A DNA stretch of 48,448 bases from Spirochaetota bacterium (GCA_026418195.1 JAOABU010000100.1:1-48448), one strand, 5' to 3'. Numbered from the stretch's first letter, positions 8,933 through 18,751 are shown. The notes: generated by a model from the letters alone, not told the origin. Made by a program: numbers and translations.

Positions 8933-9781
8933 ATGATAGGAATCAAGACAGCAGATGGGAAACTCTTTCCCATCTTACAAGAAGATGAGAAAACGAAAAA
9001 ACGGGTGATTCTGACTACTGTACGGGATGATCAACCATTGGTTCACATCGATCTCTACCGAGGAAAAGGGGAACAGATGGAAGCTGCCGAACTTGTAGGA
9101 CGTCTGCGAATCGAACATGTACCCCCCTCCAAGCAGGGTGAACCAGATATTGAATTGCTCCTGGGTATGGATACGGAGGGAAACCTGATCTCCAAAGCAA
9201 AGGTAGATTCCCCCAATACGCAAACCGAAGAACAAAGCTTAATCGTTCGGTTGAACGAACCCCATGAACCTTCCGGAGAGTTTTCCGTAAACGACTTTAC
9301 CATAAAAGAATCAGAAGCAACAGAAGATATCAATGCGAATGGAAGCAAAGAGTTATACTTTAATTCTTACGCTACAGAAGAAAAAGAAAGACAGAGACGA
9401 AGAAATTATCTTCTTATCTTGGCGGGAGTTTTCGCAGTAATTGCCATTCTAATCCTAGGATACGTTCTATTCTTCCGCAATGCTACTCCTACACCACCCA
9501 AAAGCACTGCCGAAACCCCGGCACCGACCACCATACCTCCTACCCTACCCACCTCCAAGCCCGAAGGGAAAACAGAAGCTCCTCAAGTGCAGAAACCAGA
9601 TAGTGTTGGTGTATGGTATTCCACTGTGAAAGGGGATAATCTCTGGAACTTAGCCCGGTCTTTTTATCGCAATCCATGGTTATATAAAAAAATTGCAGAA
9701 GAAAATGGGATCCCCAATCCTGACTTTATTCTGCAAGATGTACGACTGTACATCCCAGATGTAGAAACGGGTAAGCGATAG
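8933..9781 (+). CDS. Membrane-anchored LysM-domain protein
   Basis: The 282-residue product has a cytoplasmic N-terminal region (1-155) opening MIGIKTADGKLFPILQ with a FHA/beta-rich look. A charged RQRRRN precedes one transmembrane helix (about 157-180). A Pro/Thr-rich linker (182-223) leads to a C-terminal LysM domain (about 228-280, GDNLWNLARSFYRNPWLYKKI...NPDFI). LysM domains bind peptidoglycan, so this protein probably ties the inner membrane to the cell wall. The gene lies 9 bp before the coiled-coil membrane protein gene and is very likely co-transcribed with it. I recognise the architecture from spirochaetes; the exact role is unknown. Confidence 0.85.
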   Translation: MIGIKTADGKLFPILQEDEKTKKRVILTTVRDDQPLVHIDLYRGKGEQMEAAELVGRLRIEHVPPSKQGEPDIELLLGMDTEGNLISKAKVDSPNTQTEEQSLIVRLNEPHEPSGEFSVNDFTIKESEATEDINANGSKELYFNSYATEEKERQRRRNYLLILAGVFAVIAILILGYVLFFRNATPTPPKSTAETPAPTTIPPTLPTSKPEGKTEAPQVQKPDSVGVWYSTVKGDNLWNLARSFYRNPWLYKKIAEENGIPNPDFILQDVRLYIPDVETGKR

Positions 9782-9790
9782 GATAAGAGT

Positions 9791-12169
9791 ATGAGTCTAT
9801 TGAAAAAGGCAAAAAAGGTGAGATCCCATGAAGGAGCATCCCCTCCTGTGGTAGACCCTTCCGAGGAAATCGTGTTTGATACCAATTCTGGCATTTCAGA
9901 AGAGGATCAAAAAGAAATCCTTGCAAAGATTGAACAAATTGCCAAGCAGAATAGACTCACCATATCTCCTGAAATTCTTGCAGTTAAAGCACCCAAAAGA
10001 GGATACTTTTTCCCCTTTCTGGTGAACCTCAGTGCATTGGCCATTCTTGCCATTGGATTTCTACTTCTTTCAGCTTTTTTCAAACAAAGCGAGTCTGAAT
10101 TACGGGGTGAACTAGGAGCACTAAAAACAGCAGAAGCGAAGTTAATTCAAGAGATAAAAAAGGAGACTGAAGAGCAACTCAAGAGGAAAGAACAGGAAAT
10201 CAATTCAATTCAATCCCGATTGAAGGAAATCGATAAAGAGCGAACCGAATTAGCTGCCAACATGAACGCGAAGATCAAGCAGCGTGAAGAAGAACTCCGA
10301 AAAGCCCTGGAAAATGAGTTAGCTGAAGAGCGAAGACGACTGAACGCGCAGGGATTATCTGCAGCTGCAATTGAAGAACGCTTGAAAAAACTCGAGCAAG
10401 AGAAGAATGCACAGTTCAATGTTCAGCTGGAAGCGTATCGAAGACAAGCAGAGGCGGAACGAGCTAGAATGGAGGCAGATCTTACGAAATTACAAAACGA
10501 TTTTCAGCGAAATCTATCCACCCTCACTGCGGAACGCGATCGAATCCTGGACGAATCCCGAAAACGGGAAGCATCCCTGCAAGCTCAATTAGAAGAACGT
10601 ACTAAAGCTCTGGAACAAGAAAAAGCACGGAGTAAAACAGAACTTTCCAGAGCAGAAGCCGAAATCAAAAGTTTACAGGAACAACGGGAAAAGCTACAAC
10701 TGGTAGAAGGCCAAATCATGGGATTCTTCACTTCAATCCGCGGGGCCATTGGGGAAGGCAACCTGGAGCGAGCAAAAGAACTCCTAGTCAACCTGCGTTC
10801 TTACTTGAACGATGAATCCATCCAACGTCTCACGGGTATGCAGCAACGAAGGGAAATAGACCTTCTAACTGCAGAAGCACTCTCGGTATTAATCGAAGGA
10901 AGTTTACGGAAACAACGGGAAACTACAGCCATTTCTGAAGTATTGAAAGCAGGAGCCCTAGTAGAAGAGATCCGAGCCCTCGTGTCCCAAGCACAGCAAG
11001 CCCTCACTGCTGGGAACCCTCCATCCGCCGAACAAGCCTATACCCAAGCGCTGGGAAAAGTCCCTGAAGTCCTCACAGCGCATCAATATTTTCTAACCAA
11101 ACAGAAACAGGAGGAAGCTGCCCGTAAACAAGCCATTGAACAAGCCTTGAATGAAGCAGAAGATGCATTCAAACAAGGTGCCTATCAAAAGGCTATAACT
11201 GCATACACCCGAGCCTTTTCCTTTCTTCCCATTGATCGGGATCGTTTGGATCGAACAGTCATGAATGTACAAAAATCCGGGTATGAACTCCTCTTCGCAG
11301 AACAGAAGCGCCTTGCTACAGTAGATGCAGCTACTACACTCACTGAGGCGAATCGATCGCTGAATGAGGGACGATACTCCCAGGCTGTTGCGAGTTACCT
11401 GATCCTTCTTCAAAAGTATCCGCATAGCGCTCAAGTCCCCCAGGCAATCGAAGGAATCCGGAAGGCGTTCGACGGGCAAACTTCTCAAATGGCTGCACGG
11501 ATTACCCAACTTGAAGGGAATATAAACTCCCTACAGCAGGAAAAGTATGCTCTTCAGGCATCTTTACAACAGCTAAGGGAAACTTCAGGAAGTCGTGCCG
11601 AGTTCAACCAACAGATCGAAGCGTTGAAGAATCAGCATACCCAGGAGAAAATCTCCTTAGAGCGAGCGTATCAGGCAAGGTTGGCAACATTAGAGCAGGA
11701 AATTGGGGAACTTCGCAGGCAGAATGCTCAATTGGCCACTACAGCTCAAGGAGGGGTCATCCCTCAATCGACTCTAGAGCAACTAAAGAGATTAGAAGCC
11801 ATCGAAAAGGAATACAACGAAGTCAAAGCCGCATACAGAGATTATTCTTTAAAAGAGGACACCCTTTTGAAGGCTAAAGGCTCATCGGGATTGGTAGAAA
11901 CCAAACTTTACCTAGATGCCTTCCTCGCTTCGGAACAAATCCGAAAGTCTTTTCCAGGGTTCGATCTTCGGATCAAGCAGTACGACCGGGCATTCCAGAC
12001 CGCAGGAAGAAATGCTGCGTTCATGGAAGCTGCAGATATCGTCTATCAACTTTCCGCTTATACCTCCAAATCCGAACGGGTCAGATTCATCAATTCCCTT
12101 ATCTCTGTTCGAAAAGAGGAAGAAACTGTAATAGACTTTCTTAAGACTCTCCGAACCTTATTAGATTGA
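9791..12169 (+). CDS. Large coiled-coil membrane protein with TPR-like segments
   Basis: A 792-residue product. A cytoplasmic N-terminus (1-70) precedes one transmembrane helix (about 72-96, FPFLVNLSALAILAIGFLLL). Long heptad-rich coiled coils rich in Glu, Lys, Gln and Ala follow (about 100-310). A central helical region (about 310-570) has TPR-like repeats such as AEDAFKQGAYQKAITAYTRAF. A second coiled coil spans about 575-690, and the C-terminus is helical. It is probably periplasmic after the helix and may be structural. The gene follows the LysM gene by 9 bp, so the two products may form one envelope complex. It converges with the lipoprotein gene at 12182 with no terminator between them. 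Confidence 0.8.
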   Translation: MSLLKKAKKVRSHEGASPPVVDPSEEIVFDTNSGISEEDQKEILAKIEQIAKQNRLTISPEILAVKAPKRGYFFPFLVNLSALAILAIGFLLLSAFFKQSESELRGELGALKTAEAKLIQEIKKETEEQLKRKEQEINSIQSRLKEIDKERTELAANMNAKIKQREEELRKALENELAEERRRLNAQGLSAAAIEERLKKLEQEKNAQFNVQLEAYRRQAEAERARMEADLTKLQNDFQRNLSTLTAERDRILDESRKREASLQAQLEERTKALEQEKARSKTELSRAEAEIKSLQEQREKLQLVEGQIMGFFTSIRGAIGEGNLERAKELLVNLRSYLNDESIQRLTGMQQRREIDLLTAEALSVLIEGSLRKQRETTAISEVLKAGALVEEIRALVSQAQQALTAGNPPSAEQAYTQALGKVPEVLTAHQYFLTKQKQEEAARKQAIEQALNEAEDAFKQGAYQKAITAYTRAFSFLPIDRDRLDRTVMNVQKSGYELLFAEQKRLATVDAATTLTEANRSLNEGRYSQAVASYLILLQKYPHSAQVPQAIEGIRKAFDGQTSQMAARITQLEGNINSLQQEKYALQASLQQLRETSGSRAEFNQQIEALKNQHTQEKISLERAYQARLATLEQEIGELRRQNAQLATTAQGGVIPQSTLEQLKRLEAIEKEYNEVKAAYRDYSLKEDTLLKAKGSSGLVETKLYLDAFLASEQIRKSFPGFDLRIKQYDRAFQTAGRNAAFMEAADIVYQLSAYTSKSERVRFINSLISVRKEEETVIDFLKTLRTLLD

Positions 12170-12181
12170 GGCGCAGCCACC

Positions 12182-13327
12182 CTACTCTTTTAGTTTTGAT
12201 AGATCGTCAGTGGGTAACGTGTAGGTTTCATAGAAGAGCTGTCCGCCTTCTGCCCGTTGATCGATGACTTCAGTGAAAACTATGGTGGGAGTACCGTTTA
12301 GGTAGAGCTCATACGGAATGGACAGAGTTCCCAATCCAAACTTGTATTGGAATCTTCCATCCGAACTATACAGCATCCCATACCTACCGTCTTCACATAA
12401 TAAATCGCCGGAGGAAAGAATCGTAGACACTTTACCCTGTAAAGGGATTTCTCGGAGAGTCCTCTCTTCATCCCAGTAGAAAGTCCAATACCTCCCTTGC
12501 TGGTAGACCTGCGCATAACTCTTTTTAGAAGCAGGAGAATAGAAGTATCGACCTACTGTGGTTTCTGAGAATGGAGAAGAGTTAAATTCTAGGTATGTAA
12601 TACCACTACTCCGATTAGCAACAAGGTTTAAGTTGAACGACACGGTACCTGAGGTATCCATTCGAAAGGAAAGTTCGTAGTATCGGTTGGTCGATTTCTG
12701 AAGAATAAAGGTGTCGATATACACTTCAGTAGGTAATATAGACGCCCGCAATTGGAGACCTAATAGGTATAGATCGTTAGCGGTGATGCTAGGATCTGTG
12801 ATGCTGAAATAAAGAGAAACAGCTAGATCGGATAGGATCTTTTTCATTATAGTGGGCCCTTGAAGGGAAGATGAAGCAACATCGTAAGAAAACACGAGTA
12901 GGTCAGACCCCCCTATAGACGGATTGGAGAGGTAGGGAAAGTAAATGACTATCAAGGGCTGGCCTGTATAATTCCCCAATACAAATCCATAGAAACTCTC
13001 TAATCCAGGGATGGTAGGAATCGGCTCCCCCCCTTCGATCGGCCCTTTAAGGGAAGAACCTTTCAGATAATAGAGTTTTGGGTAATCTTTAATAGTTACA
13101 CCGAGGAATCCTCCCATACTGCCAGCTGGTACAGGGAAATAGGATATATGAGTAGTGGGTAAGGATATACGATTGGTACTAACCGCATGCAGATAGTTCA
13201 ATTTTGGTTTGGATAAGCTTGCCAAGGATACTTCTTCATTGAAGGTAGGAGAAAAACATGCTACGAGAGACAAAGTCACCTGCACAAACACCACAAGCAT
13301 TCGGATATCGATGGGAAGCAGGGACAT
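12182..13327 (-). CDS. Lipoprotein of unknown function (last gene of the cyclase operon)
   Basis: The frame is open back to 13405, but the start at 13327 gives a coherent lipoprotein signal: MSLLPIDIR, a hydrophobic stretch and the lipobox LSLVAC. The 381-residue product is beta-rich with many Tyr and Ser residues. Several segments have repeated sheet-like character (for example GRYGMLYSSDGRFQYKFG), suggesting a propeller-like or beta-repeat fold. It resembles in style the other lipoprotein of this operon at 14715-15848, and both follow an outer-membrane-type gene. Function unknown. Confidence 0.65.
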   Translation of the reverse strand: MSLLPIDIRMLVVFVQVTLSLVACFSPTFNEEVSLASLSKPKLNYLHAVSTNRISLPTTHISYFPVPAGSMGGFLGVTIKDYPKLYYLKGSSLKGPIEGGEPIPTIPGLESFYGFVLGNYTGQPLIVIYFPYLSNPSIGGSDLLVFSYDVASSSLQGPTIMKKILSDLAVSLYFSITDPSITANDLYLLGLQLRASILPTEVYIDTFILQKSTNRYYELSFRMDTSGTVSFNLNLVANRSSGITYLEFNSSPFSETTVGRYFYSPASKKSYAQVYQQGRYWTFYWDEERTLREIPLQGKVSTILSSGDLLCEDGRYGMLYSSDGRFQYKFGLGTLSIPYELYLNGTPTIVFTEVIDQRAEGGQLFYETYTLPTDDLSKLKE

Positions 13328-13401
13328 TCTCGTTCGAACATATCTCTCCGGTCGAGACGCCAAGCAGATCGTATGCCTGGAGTTATAAATCTGTCTCAAT
13401 C

Positions 13402-14703
13402 TCATAACCGTACCCTGTATCCCAGCCGAAAGGAGATCAACTCCAACCAGAACAACTCTTCTACAGAAGTACCGCTGATCAGACTATCTTTGAAAAATGC
13501 GGTTTGCAGGTACGATTCCATCGGTACGCTTCCTTTAGTTTGGGTGTCTAGAAGGATGATCCTTGGAGTGTATTCAAAAAACACGCTGTTCCCCCGTTTG
13601 GGAGCATACTCCACTCCAATCAACGGATACCCTCCAAAGGGTAATACAGGATCCAACATCGTTCGCAGATCGGAATAAAACACTCTTAGGAACACCCCTG
13701 CTCCCACATATACTCGAACAGTCGCGTCGGAGGAACTTAAGTATCCGCCCATCTGTAAGTCCACTGTCATTAAAGGATAGGAAACAAAGGGCTCAAACTT
13801 TGCATCGTTAGCTAGGAACGGTCCAATCCCTGAAAAAAAGCTGGTAAGGCCAAGTTTCAGAAAAAGCGTGTTCGGTATCGGGAAAAAACCCATGTAAAAA
13901 GCTGGAAATTGACCATTCAAAAGGGAAAAATCCAGATTGAGTAGAGTCCCTCGTCTCTGGACAAGGAGGATATCTCCTCCTTTTTCTTTCAGTAGTACCT
14001 GCTGTTCAAAAGGCTCGTATCCAAGTTTCTCCGCTCTAAATGTATAGGTAGCAGGAGTGGGAGCAGCAAAGGTCGCGATTCCTTTTGCATTTAATTCCTT
14101 CACTCCCCCCGGTAATCCAAAAACCCTCGTACCCGGAATGCCACGAAGGGTAAATACCGGATCTTTCGGAAGGGGAGGAAGTTCCCGAAGAGCTTCTCGA
14201 ATGGGTTTCCAGAAGAAAGTTGAACGATCTCGAGCAGAAGGGAACTCCGTTGCATACTTCGCTTCGGCTCGGTAGGATTCATAGGGAATGTCATACAGTT
14301 GATAGCTTACTTCTATTGCGTCGGCCTGTTTTTTTACCTGTACCAGAAACCACGAATCGCATGCCCGTCTGAACGAAACGCTAGCTCTTTCATTCAGGGA
14401 ATCCGGTCCTGTGATAGGTAAACCTTCTACGATCCGTTTATTGTAGGGATTCCCCTGTAGAAAGATCACCAATGAGTCATAGAAGATAGTGGACTCTTCT
14501 GAGCCCATCCCTTCGGTACGGAAGAAAACCATCACCTTCCTGACTGGATAAGAGGGTTCTTCGGTTCTTCCCTCTTGATTGGGTAGCCCTGATGTCTCTG
14601 TTGTGGATACCTGTGCCCACCCTTTATCCAGGGTAAGGGGGAGGAAACTTAAGACGCATAGAAGTCCTATCATGACGAAGGTTTTCCCTATTGGCCCATT
14701 CAT
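13402..14703 (-). CDS. PEGA-like outer-membrane-type protein
   Basis: The start at 14703 (MNGPIGK) follows GGAAGG and lies 11 bp after the upstream stop. The 433-residue product has a signal peptide (hydrophobic core up to GWAQ), a domain of the type that assesses secreted ABC-like components (about 50-190), and a PEGA-like beta segment (FTLRGIPGTRVFGLPGG...YTFRAEKLGYEPFEQQVLL). A C-terminal region of amphipathic strands follows, consistent with a small beta-barrel ending FRLGYRVRL. It shares its layout with the gene at 15842-17080. It is probably in the outer membrane. No specific function is visible. Confidence 0.65.
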   Translation of the reverse strand: MNGPIGKTFVMIGLLCVLSFLPLTLDKGWAQVSTTETSGLPNQEGRTEEPSYPVRKVMVFFRTEGMGSEESTIFYDSLVIFLQGNPYNKRIVEGLPITGPDSLNERASVSFRRACDSWFLVQVKKQADAIEVSYQLYDIPYESYRAEAKYATEFPSARDRSTFFWKPIREALRELPPLPKDPVFTLRGIPGTRVFGLPGGVKELNAKGIATFAAPTPATYTFRAEKLGYEPFEQQVLLKEKGGDILLVQRRGTLLNLDFSLLNGQFPAFYMGFFPIPNTLFLKLGLTSFFSGIGPFLANDAKFEPFVSYPLMTVDLQMGGYLSSSDATVRVYVGAGVFLRVFYSDLRTMLDPVLPFGGYPLIGVEYAPKRGNSVFFEYTPRIILLDTQTKGSVPMESYLQTAFFKDSLISGTSVEELFWLELISFRLGYRVRL

Positions 14704-14714
14704 TCCTAACCTTC

Positions 14715-15848
14715 CTACCACCATGTTCGTGCTCGGGTTACCCGCAGGGTTTCTGTATCGAAGATATAGAACCACCTACCATCTACGGTGAAATGATAAA
14801 CCTGTGACTTATCGATACGGATGGTCGGCCCTTCGATCTCCGACGTAGAAACGGTCAAGATCGAAAAGACAGGATCAACCTTGAAAGGGAACAACAACCA
14901 AGGGCCTTCGTCACTCAACCGCACAATCCCATCTACAGTATAGAAGTACAGATCATCCCTAAAGATCGCGTCCATTCTGAAATTACCGTAGGGACTCGTG
15001 TAATTGAAGTCGGATACCAAGGGAGTAATGGTAACAGGTGCACCTAAAGGCAGCCTGTACACTACCCATCCCCTTTCATCATTCTGGTTGACCGCGCGGA
15101 ATAAGAGGGCTGCCTGATTCCTGACAGGGTCCTTTACGTATTGGGAAATCGTGAAGAGGGGTGCATTACTGGAAAATACCTGCACGTTCGTTCCCGAAGC
15201 AGGGGGTGCGAGTGCAGGAGGAGTATAAGTCGCTGGCAGGAGGGTGAAATTCAAGGAGTTGTTATTAAATACCTGCACAATCCAGGTACCACCACCCGAA
15301 TCTAGGGTAGGAATACCCCCTTGAAACGATACACATACCCCATTCGGATCAGCCTGGATAATGGGAACTTCGCTACCTGTTGGATCAAAAGCCACCAATT
15401 GCGATTGCAACGTTGGGTTGTCTCCTACGTATTCAAATCCGATCAGGATGCGATTTCCATATCCCGGACTGAAAAGGGTTCCCATCTTATACCCAAACGG
15501 TAGCTGGAAGGTGGAACGGTCATAGATTTGCTTGTACTGAAGATCCTCTGTAAGAAGGATCAAAAGATCATCGATTGCTTTCTCTTTAAACAGTACCTGA
15601 ATGACCAGGTATCTCTCACTATTGAAGGAAAGGGATAGGAGTCGCGCTTGAAAGGTTTGTCCCTTTAAGACTCGAAAAACTTCTGGGATATCCGATAGAT
15701 GGATCACTTTGTCTGATCGCTGGAGGTAAGCTGGATAGATTGTAGAGGTAAAGTATCCTTTACAGGATCCTAGAGCTAGAGTGATTCCGAACAAGGTAAG
15801 AAGCGAAATGCCCTGGAAACTCCATCTGAACATGGATCGTCTTACCAT
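14715..15848 (-). CDS. Lipoprotein of unknown function
   Basis: The 377-residue product has a lipoprotein signal peptide (MVRRSMFRWSFQGISLL, then the lipobox ALGSC). The rest is beta-rich, with repeated short strand-turn units resembling propeller or surface proteins. AGGAG ten bases before the ATG supports the start, and the ATG overlaps the TGG-TAA end of the upstream gene, so translation is probably coupled. It sits between the two PEGA-like genes, and the pattern outer-membrane protein/lipoprotein is repeated twice in the operon. Confidence 0.65.
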   Translation of the reverse strand: MVRRSMFRWSFQGISLLTLFGITLALGSCKGYFTSTIYPAYLQRSDKVIHLSDIPEVFRVLKGQTFQARLLSLSFNSERYLVIQVLFKEKAIDDLLILLTEDLQYKQIYDRSTFQLPFGYKMGTLFSPGYGNRILIGFEYVGDNPTLQSQLVAFDPTGSEVPIIQADPNGVCVSFQGGIPTLDSGGGTWIVQVFNNNSLNFTLLPATYTPPALAPPASGTNVQVFSSNAPLFTISQYVKDPVRNQAALLFRAVNQNDERGWVVYRLPLGAPVTITPLVSDFNYTSPYGNFRMDAIFRDDLYFYTVDGIVRLSDEGPWLLFPFKVDPVFSILTVSTSEIEGPTIRIDKSQVYHFTVDGRWFYIFDTETLRVTRARTWW

Positions 15849-17080
15849 TTTCTACGAACTCCTAAGGTGATGGGGACTCCTCCTTCCTGAATGGTGAAGA
15901 ATCCTCGGCCTAGAACATGGTTCCCCATCCCCAAGCCATACTGCACTCGTAGCATAAGGAATATCGCCCATGGGTTATAGTTCAATTCAATAAAAGGACT
16001 TCCCAGATTGAAGTAATAATCCGTATACACGGGCATATCCGAAACAGTAAAGGAAGTGATCACTACTCCTGCTCCAAGGGTAGCTCCGATGCGTATTCGA
16101 TTGTTGTAGGGGCCTACATATCCTCCTATGGAAAGAGAAACATCGTTGTGGAGAACCGGATGACTTCCTTTAAGGGAATCGTACTGAGAATAGAAGCGCT
16201 CGGTTATAGAAACGAATAAGTAGTCCGGTTCTACATACCGCCGGTATTCCATCGCCACTCCCAAGGCTTCTCCTACGGTCCAGCCCACACCTACTTCATT
16301 TCTGAACTTTTTCTGCAAAGGGGTCAAGGTGATACGATTCTCGCCAGGTCGAAGGGCTACACGTTCCACCTCTGGATAGTATCCTTCTTTTTCTTTGCGG
16401 ACCAGGATCGTGCTGTCTACCTTGAAGGGTACGTAAGGAACTTCCAGCTCACCTTTTACGATTCTTCCCGATGGCTCCCGCCCATCGAGGCTTACCAGCA
16501 TTCCTTCATCCTTCGATTGAAAAACTAGGGAAACGATCGCTTCCAGAGTGATGGGTTCATTCGGATCGTATTGCGCCCGGTACTTGGTCAAACTCTCAAC
16601 AAACCGAAGTGCCGACTGTTCACTCAAGGCAAACCCCGCCAATCCGGCAAACCCAGTTTCAGAAATAGCTGCAGCCAACCGTGAGGTACGCACATCAAAC
16701 CCCTTGATGTGAATAAACATCCGGTTTCCTTCCAGCCCATAGGTTGTAGCTACTACGATGTTGGCCTGCAAGGATCTGCCAATAGGAACTACCCGCTCTG
16801 CAGGCAGGAATGTTTCCCCCTGGATGGCTTGGAACTCTGAACTGGACTGTAAAAGATCCCTACTCATAACTTCGAACCGCTGCGAAGCCAACTGTTCTTC
16901 TAACGATCGATAGAGAACCGGGAGATATACCAACGTATCTTCTGTTTGGACAATCGGTTTAGGGGGTAGAATTAGGACAGAGAAAATCCGTTCCTGAGCA
17001 TAGAGAAGACTTAAGGACTGGATCAGAAAAACGATGGTGATGTACTTTAAGCGAGGGATCACTTTGGTCTCCCGTAGCAT
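15842..17080 (-). CDS. PEGA-like outer-membrane-type protein
   Basis: The start at 17080 (MLRETKVIPRLKYITIVFL) gives a 412-residue protein with a signal peptide ending near LLYAQ. The frame remains open to 17119, but that would overlap the cyclase gene and spoil the signal peptide. Residues about 25-190 resemble a periplasmic alpha/beta domain (FSVLILPPKP...). Next is a PEGA-like segment (about 215-275, with VSLDGREPSG and KEKEGYYPEVERVALRPGENRITL), then about eight amphipathic strands ending in ITLGVRRKW, a barrel-like end with a terminal aromatic residue. It directly follows the cyclase stop by 5 bp. Function unknown. Confidence 0.65.
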   Translation of the reverse strand: MLRETKVIPRLKYITIVFLIQSLSLLYAQERIFSVLILPPKPIVQTEDTLVYLPVLYRSLEEQLASQRFEVMSRDLLQSSSEFQAIQGETFLPAERVVPIGRSLQANIVVATTYGLEGNRMFIHIKGFDVRTSRLAAAISETGFAGLAGFALSEQSALRFVESLTKYRAQYDPNEPITLEAIVSLVFQSKDEGMLVSLDGREPSGRIVKGELEVPYVPFKVDSTILVRKEKEGYYPEVERVALRPGENRITLTPLQKKFRNEVGVGWTVGEALGVAMEYRRYVEPDYLFVSITERFYSQYDSLKGSHPVLHNDVSLSIGGYVGPYNNRIRIGATLGAGVVITSFTVSDMPVYTDYYFNLGSPFIELNYNPWAIFLMLRVQYGLGMGNHVLGRGFFTIQEGGVPITLGVRRKW

Positions 17081-17085
17081 CCTGT

Positions 17086-18744
17086 TCACTTTGTCTTCAT
17101 TACTTCCACACCATCCCACCCTTCGGGGGGAGGATCTTTTGCATATTCAATGCACCGATCCAGAAGTTGTTGCGCATTGAAGTCCGTTGGATCTTCCGCT
17201 AGAACTGCTCGGAATTTGGATGCAGCCTCGTTGAACTTTCGGTCATAGTACAGTTCCATTCCTTCGTTATGAAGTGCCCATCTTCGTTCTTCCTCTGGTG
17301 TTAAAGAACGCTTAACCGTGTAGATCTTAACCCCCCGAGTTTTCCCTTTAACAGCCACCGTATCCAGTAAGCGACAGGGGAGATGATCCTTAATCTTCAT
17401 GTGGAGAGACTCGGAAATAAGGATTTCCTGATGATAGGTCTTGGTAAGACCTTCCATTCTAGAAGCAAGGTTCACCATGTCTCCGATAACGGTATAGTCC
17501 ATCTTTCGCTCGCACCCGATGTTCCCAACAGTCACGACTCCATAGTTGATTCCGATTCCGATTTTAAACTCAGGCTTTCCAATTTCTCTTTGTTTCTGAT
17601 TGAAGACCTTGACCGCTTCCAACATTTCTAGACCTGCAAGGACTGACTGTAGGGCGTCGTCTTCGTGCTTCACCGGTGCTCCCCAGAATGCCATAATGGC
17701 ATCCCCGATGTACTTATCGATGATACCATTCCGATTCATGATGATATCTACCATAATAGTGAAATAGCGATTCAGGCAGTTCACCAGATCATCCGGAGCC
17801 ATGGCCTCGGAAATCGTAGTAAAGCTCCGGATATCAGAGAATAAAATGGAAAGTACCCGATTATCCCCAACCAACATGGATTCAGGATTAGCGAAGAACT
17901 TATCAATCAGTTCCTGGGGCACGTACTTTTGGAAGATATGGCGGATTCGTTCCTCCTTCTTTTGGGCCAATACTGCTTCGAAAGCATACCGCTTGATCTG
18001 TTTATAGGCCCTCTCCAGTTCACTGATCATCAGGTTGAAGGTGTGGGAAAGGGTACCGATCTCATCCTGGTACTCTATCTCTACCCGATGGGACAGGTCT
18101 CCCGATTTGATGATTCCCTGCATCGTATCTACCACTCGTACAAGAGGCCGCATGAGAACATTGGTGAAGATGAGGAGCATAAGAACCGCCACAATGGAAG
18201 CGGCCGCCATGATGTAGATCGTTTGCTGGGTGATTTTATTCACATCTCGATAGTAGGCGCTCTTCTCTTCGGTAAGGAGGAAATACCAACGAAAGGGTTC
18301 GAAAAAGAAACCTCGAGCCACTCGTTCTTTCCCCCCTAAAAGCGGTGTCATCAGCTCTGTTTTCCGCTCCTTTGCTGCCTGCCGAAGAAAAGGTAACTCC
18401 TCTGGTTTGATTTCTATAGGAGTGGTAGTCATTTTGACTGCTCCCACTTCATCAACGGCAAGAATAATCTCTGTGGGGCTTCGAATGATACTGCGAGCAA
18501 AGGATTCGATTCCTTGTTGAGTGGCCAAAACCATCTCGGGTCGATGGGTGAACTTGTTCTCAACGAGGAGATCCCATTGGCTTTGGGCATATTTCTCGAG
18601 TTCGTAGGCTTTGAAGTCCAGGAATTCCTTTGCAATTCGGGTGATCCCATTGGCAGCTTGGAAGTAAGAGGCAGTACCGGCAAGAAGAAGAGTTACTATA
18701 ATCAGAGGCAGAACCACGAAGATGATTTTTAGCCGAATACTCAT
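17086..18744 (-). CDS. Membrane class III adenylate/guanylate cyclase with HAMP and TPR-like tail
   Basis: The 552-residue product begins MSIRLKIIFVVLPLIIVTLL. Two transmembrane helices (about 7-28 and 172-195) flank a short sensor domain (about 35-170) and are followed by HAMP (about 195-250). The class III catalytic domain (about 290-455) has metal-binding Asp residues in LFSDIRSF and YIGDAIMAFWG. The Lys of IDKYIGD and the Asp of TVIGDMVNLASRM fit adenine recognition, favouring cAMP over cGMP. The C-terminus carries a TPR-like pair of helices. It heads an operon encoding two pairs of envelope proteins, linking a second messenger to envelope components. Its promoter predicts a leaderless mRNA. 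Confidence 0.93.
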   Translation of the reverse strand: MSIRLKIIFVVLPLIIVTLLLAGTASYFQAANGITRIAKEFLDFKAYELEKYAQSQWDLLVENKFTHRPEMVLATQQGIESFARSIIRSPTEIILAVDEVGAVKMTTTPIEIKPEELPFLRQAAKERKTELMTPLLGGKERVARGFFFEPFRWYFLLTEEKSAYYRDVNKITQQTIYIMAAASIVAVLMLLIFTNVLMRPLVRVVDTMQGIIKSGDLSHRVEIEYQDEIGTLSHTFNLMISELERAYKQIKRYAFEAVLAQKKEERIRHIFQKYVPQELIDKFFANPESMLVGDNRVLSILFSDIRSFTTISEAMAPDDLVNCLNRYFTIMVDIIMNRNGIIDKYIGDAIMAFWGAPVKHEDDALQSVLAGLEMLEAVKVFNQKQREIGKPEFKIGIGINYGVVTVGNIGCERKMDYTVIGDMVNLASRMEGLTKTYHQEILISESLHMKIKDHLPCRLLDTVAVKGKTRGVKIYTVKRSLTPEEERRWALHNEGMELYYDRKFNEAASKFRAVLAEDPTDFNAQQLLDRCIEYAKDPPPEGWDGVEVMKTK

Positions 18745-18751
18745 ACCGAAT

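Noticed and set aside
8899-8935. Leaderless promoter for the LysM gene (TTGAAG with a TATATA-like box)
   Set aside because: The TATATA box is only three bases from the ATG and has a 19-bp spacer. TTGCGA-17-TACAAT slightly upstream is the better promoter and leaves a short leader.
12170-12181. Terminator between the coiled-coil gene and the convergent lipoprotein gene
   Set aside because: The gap is only 12 bp and contains no stem or T-run.
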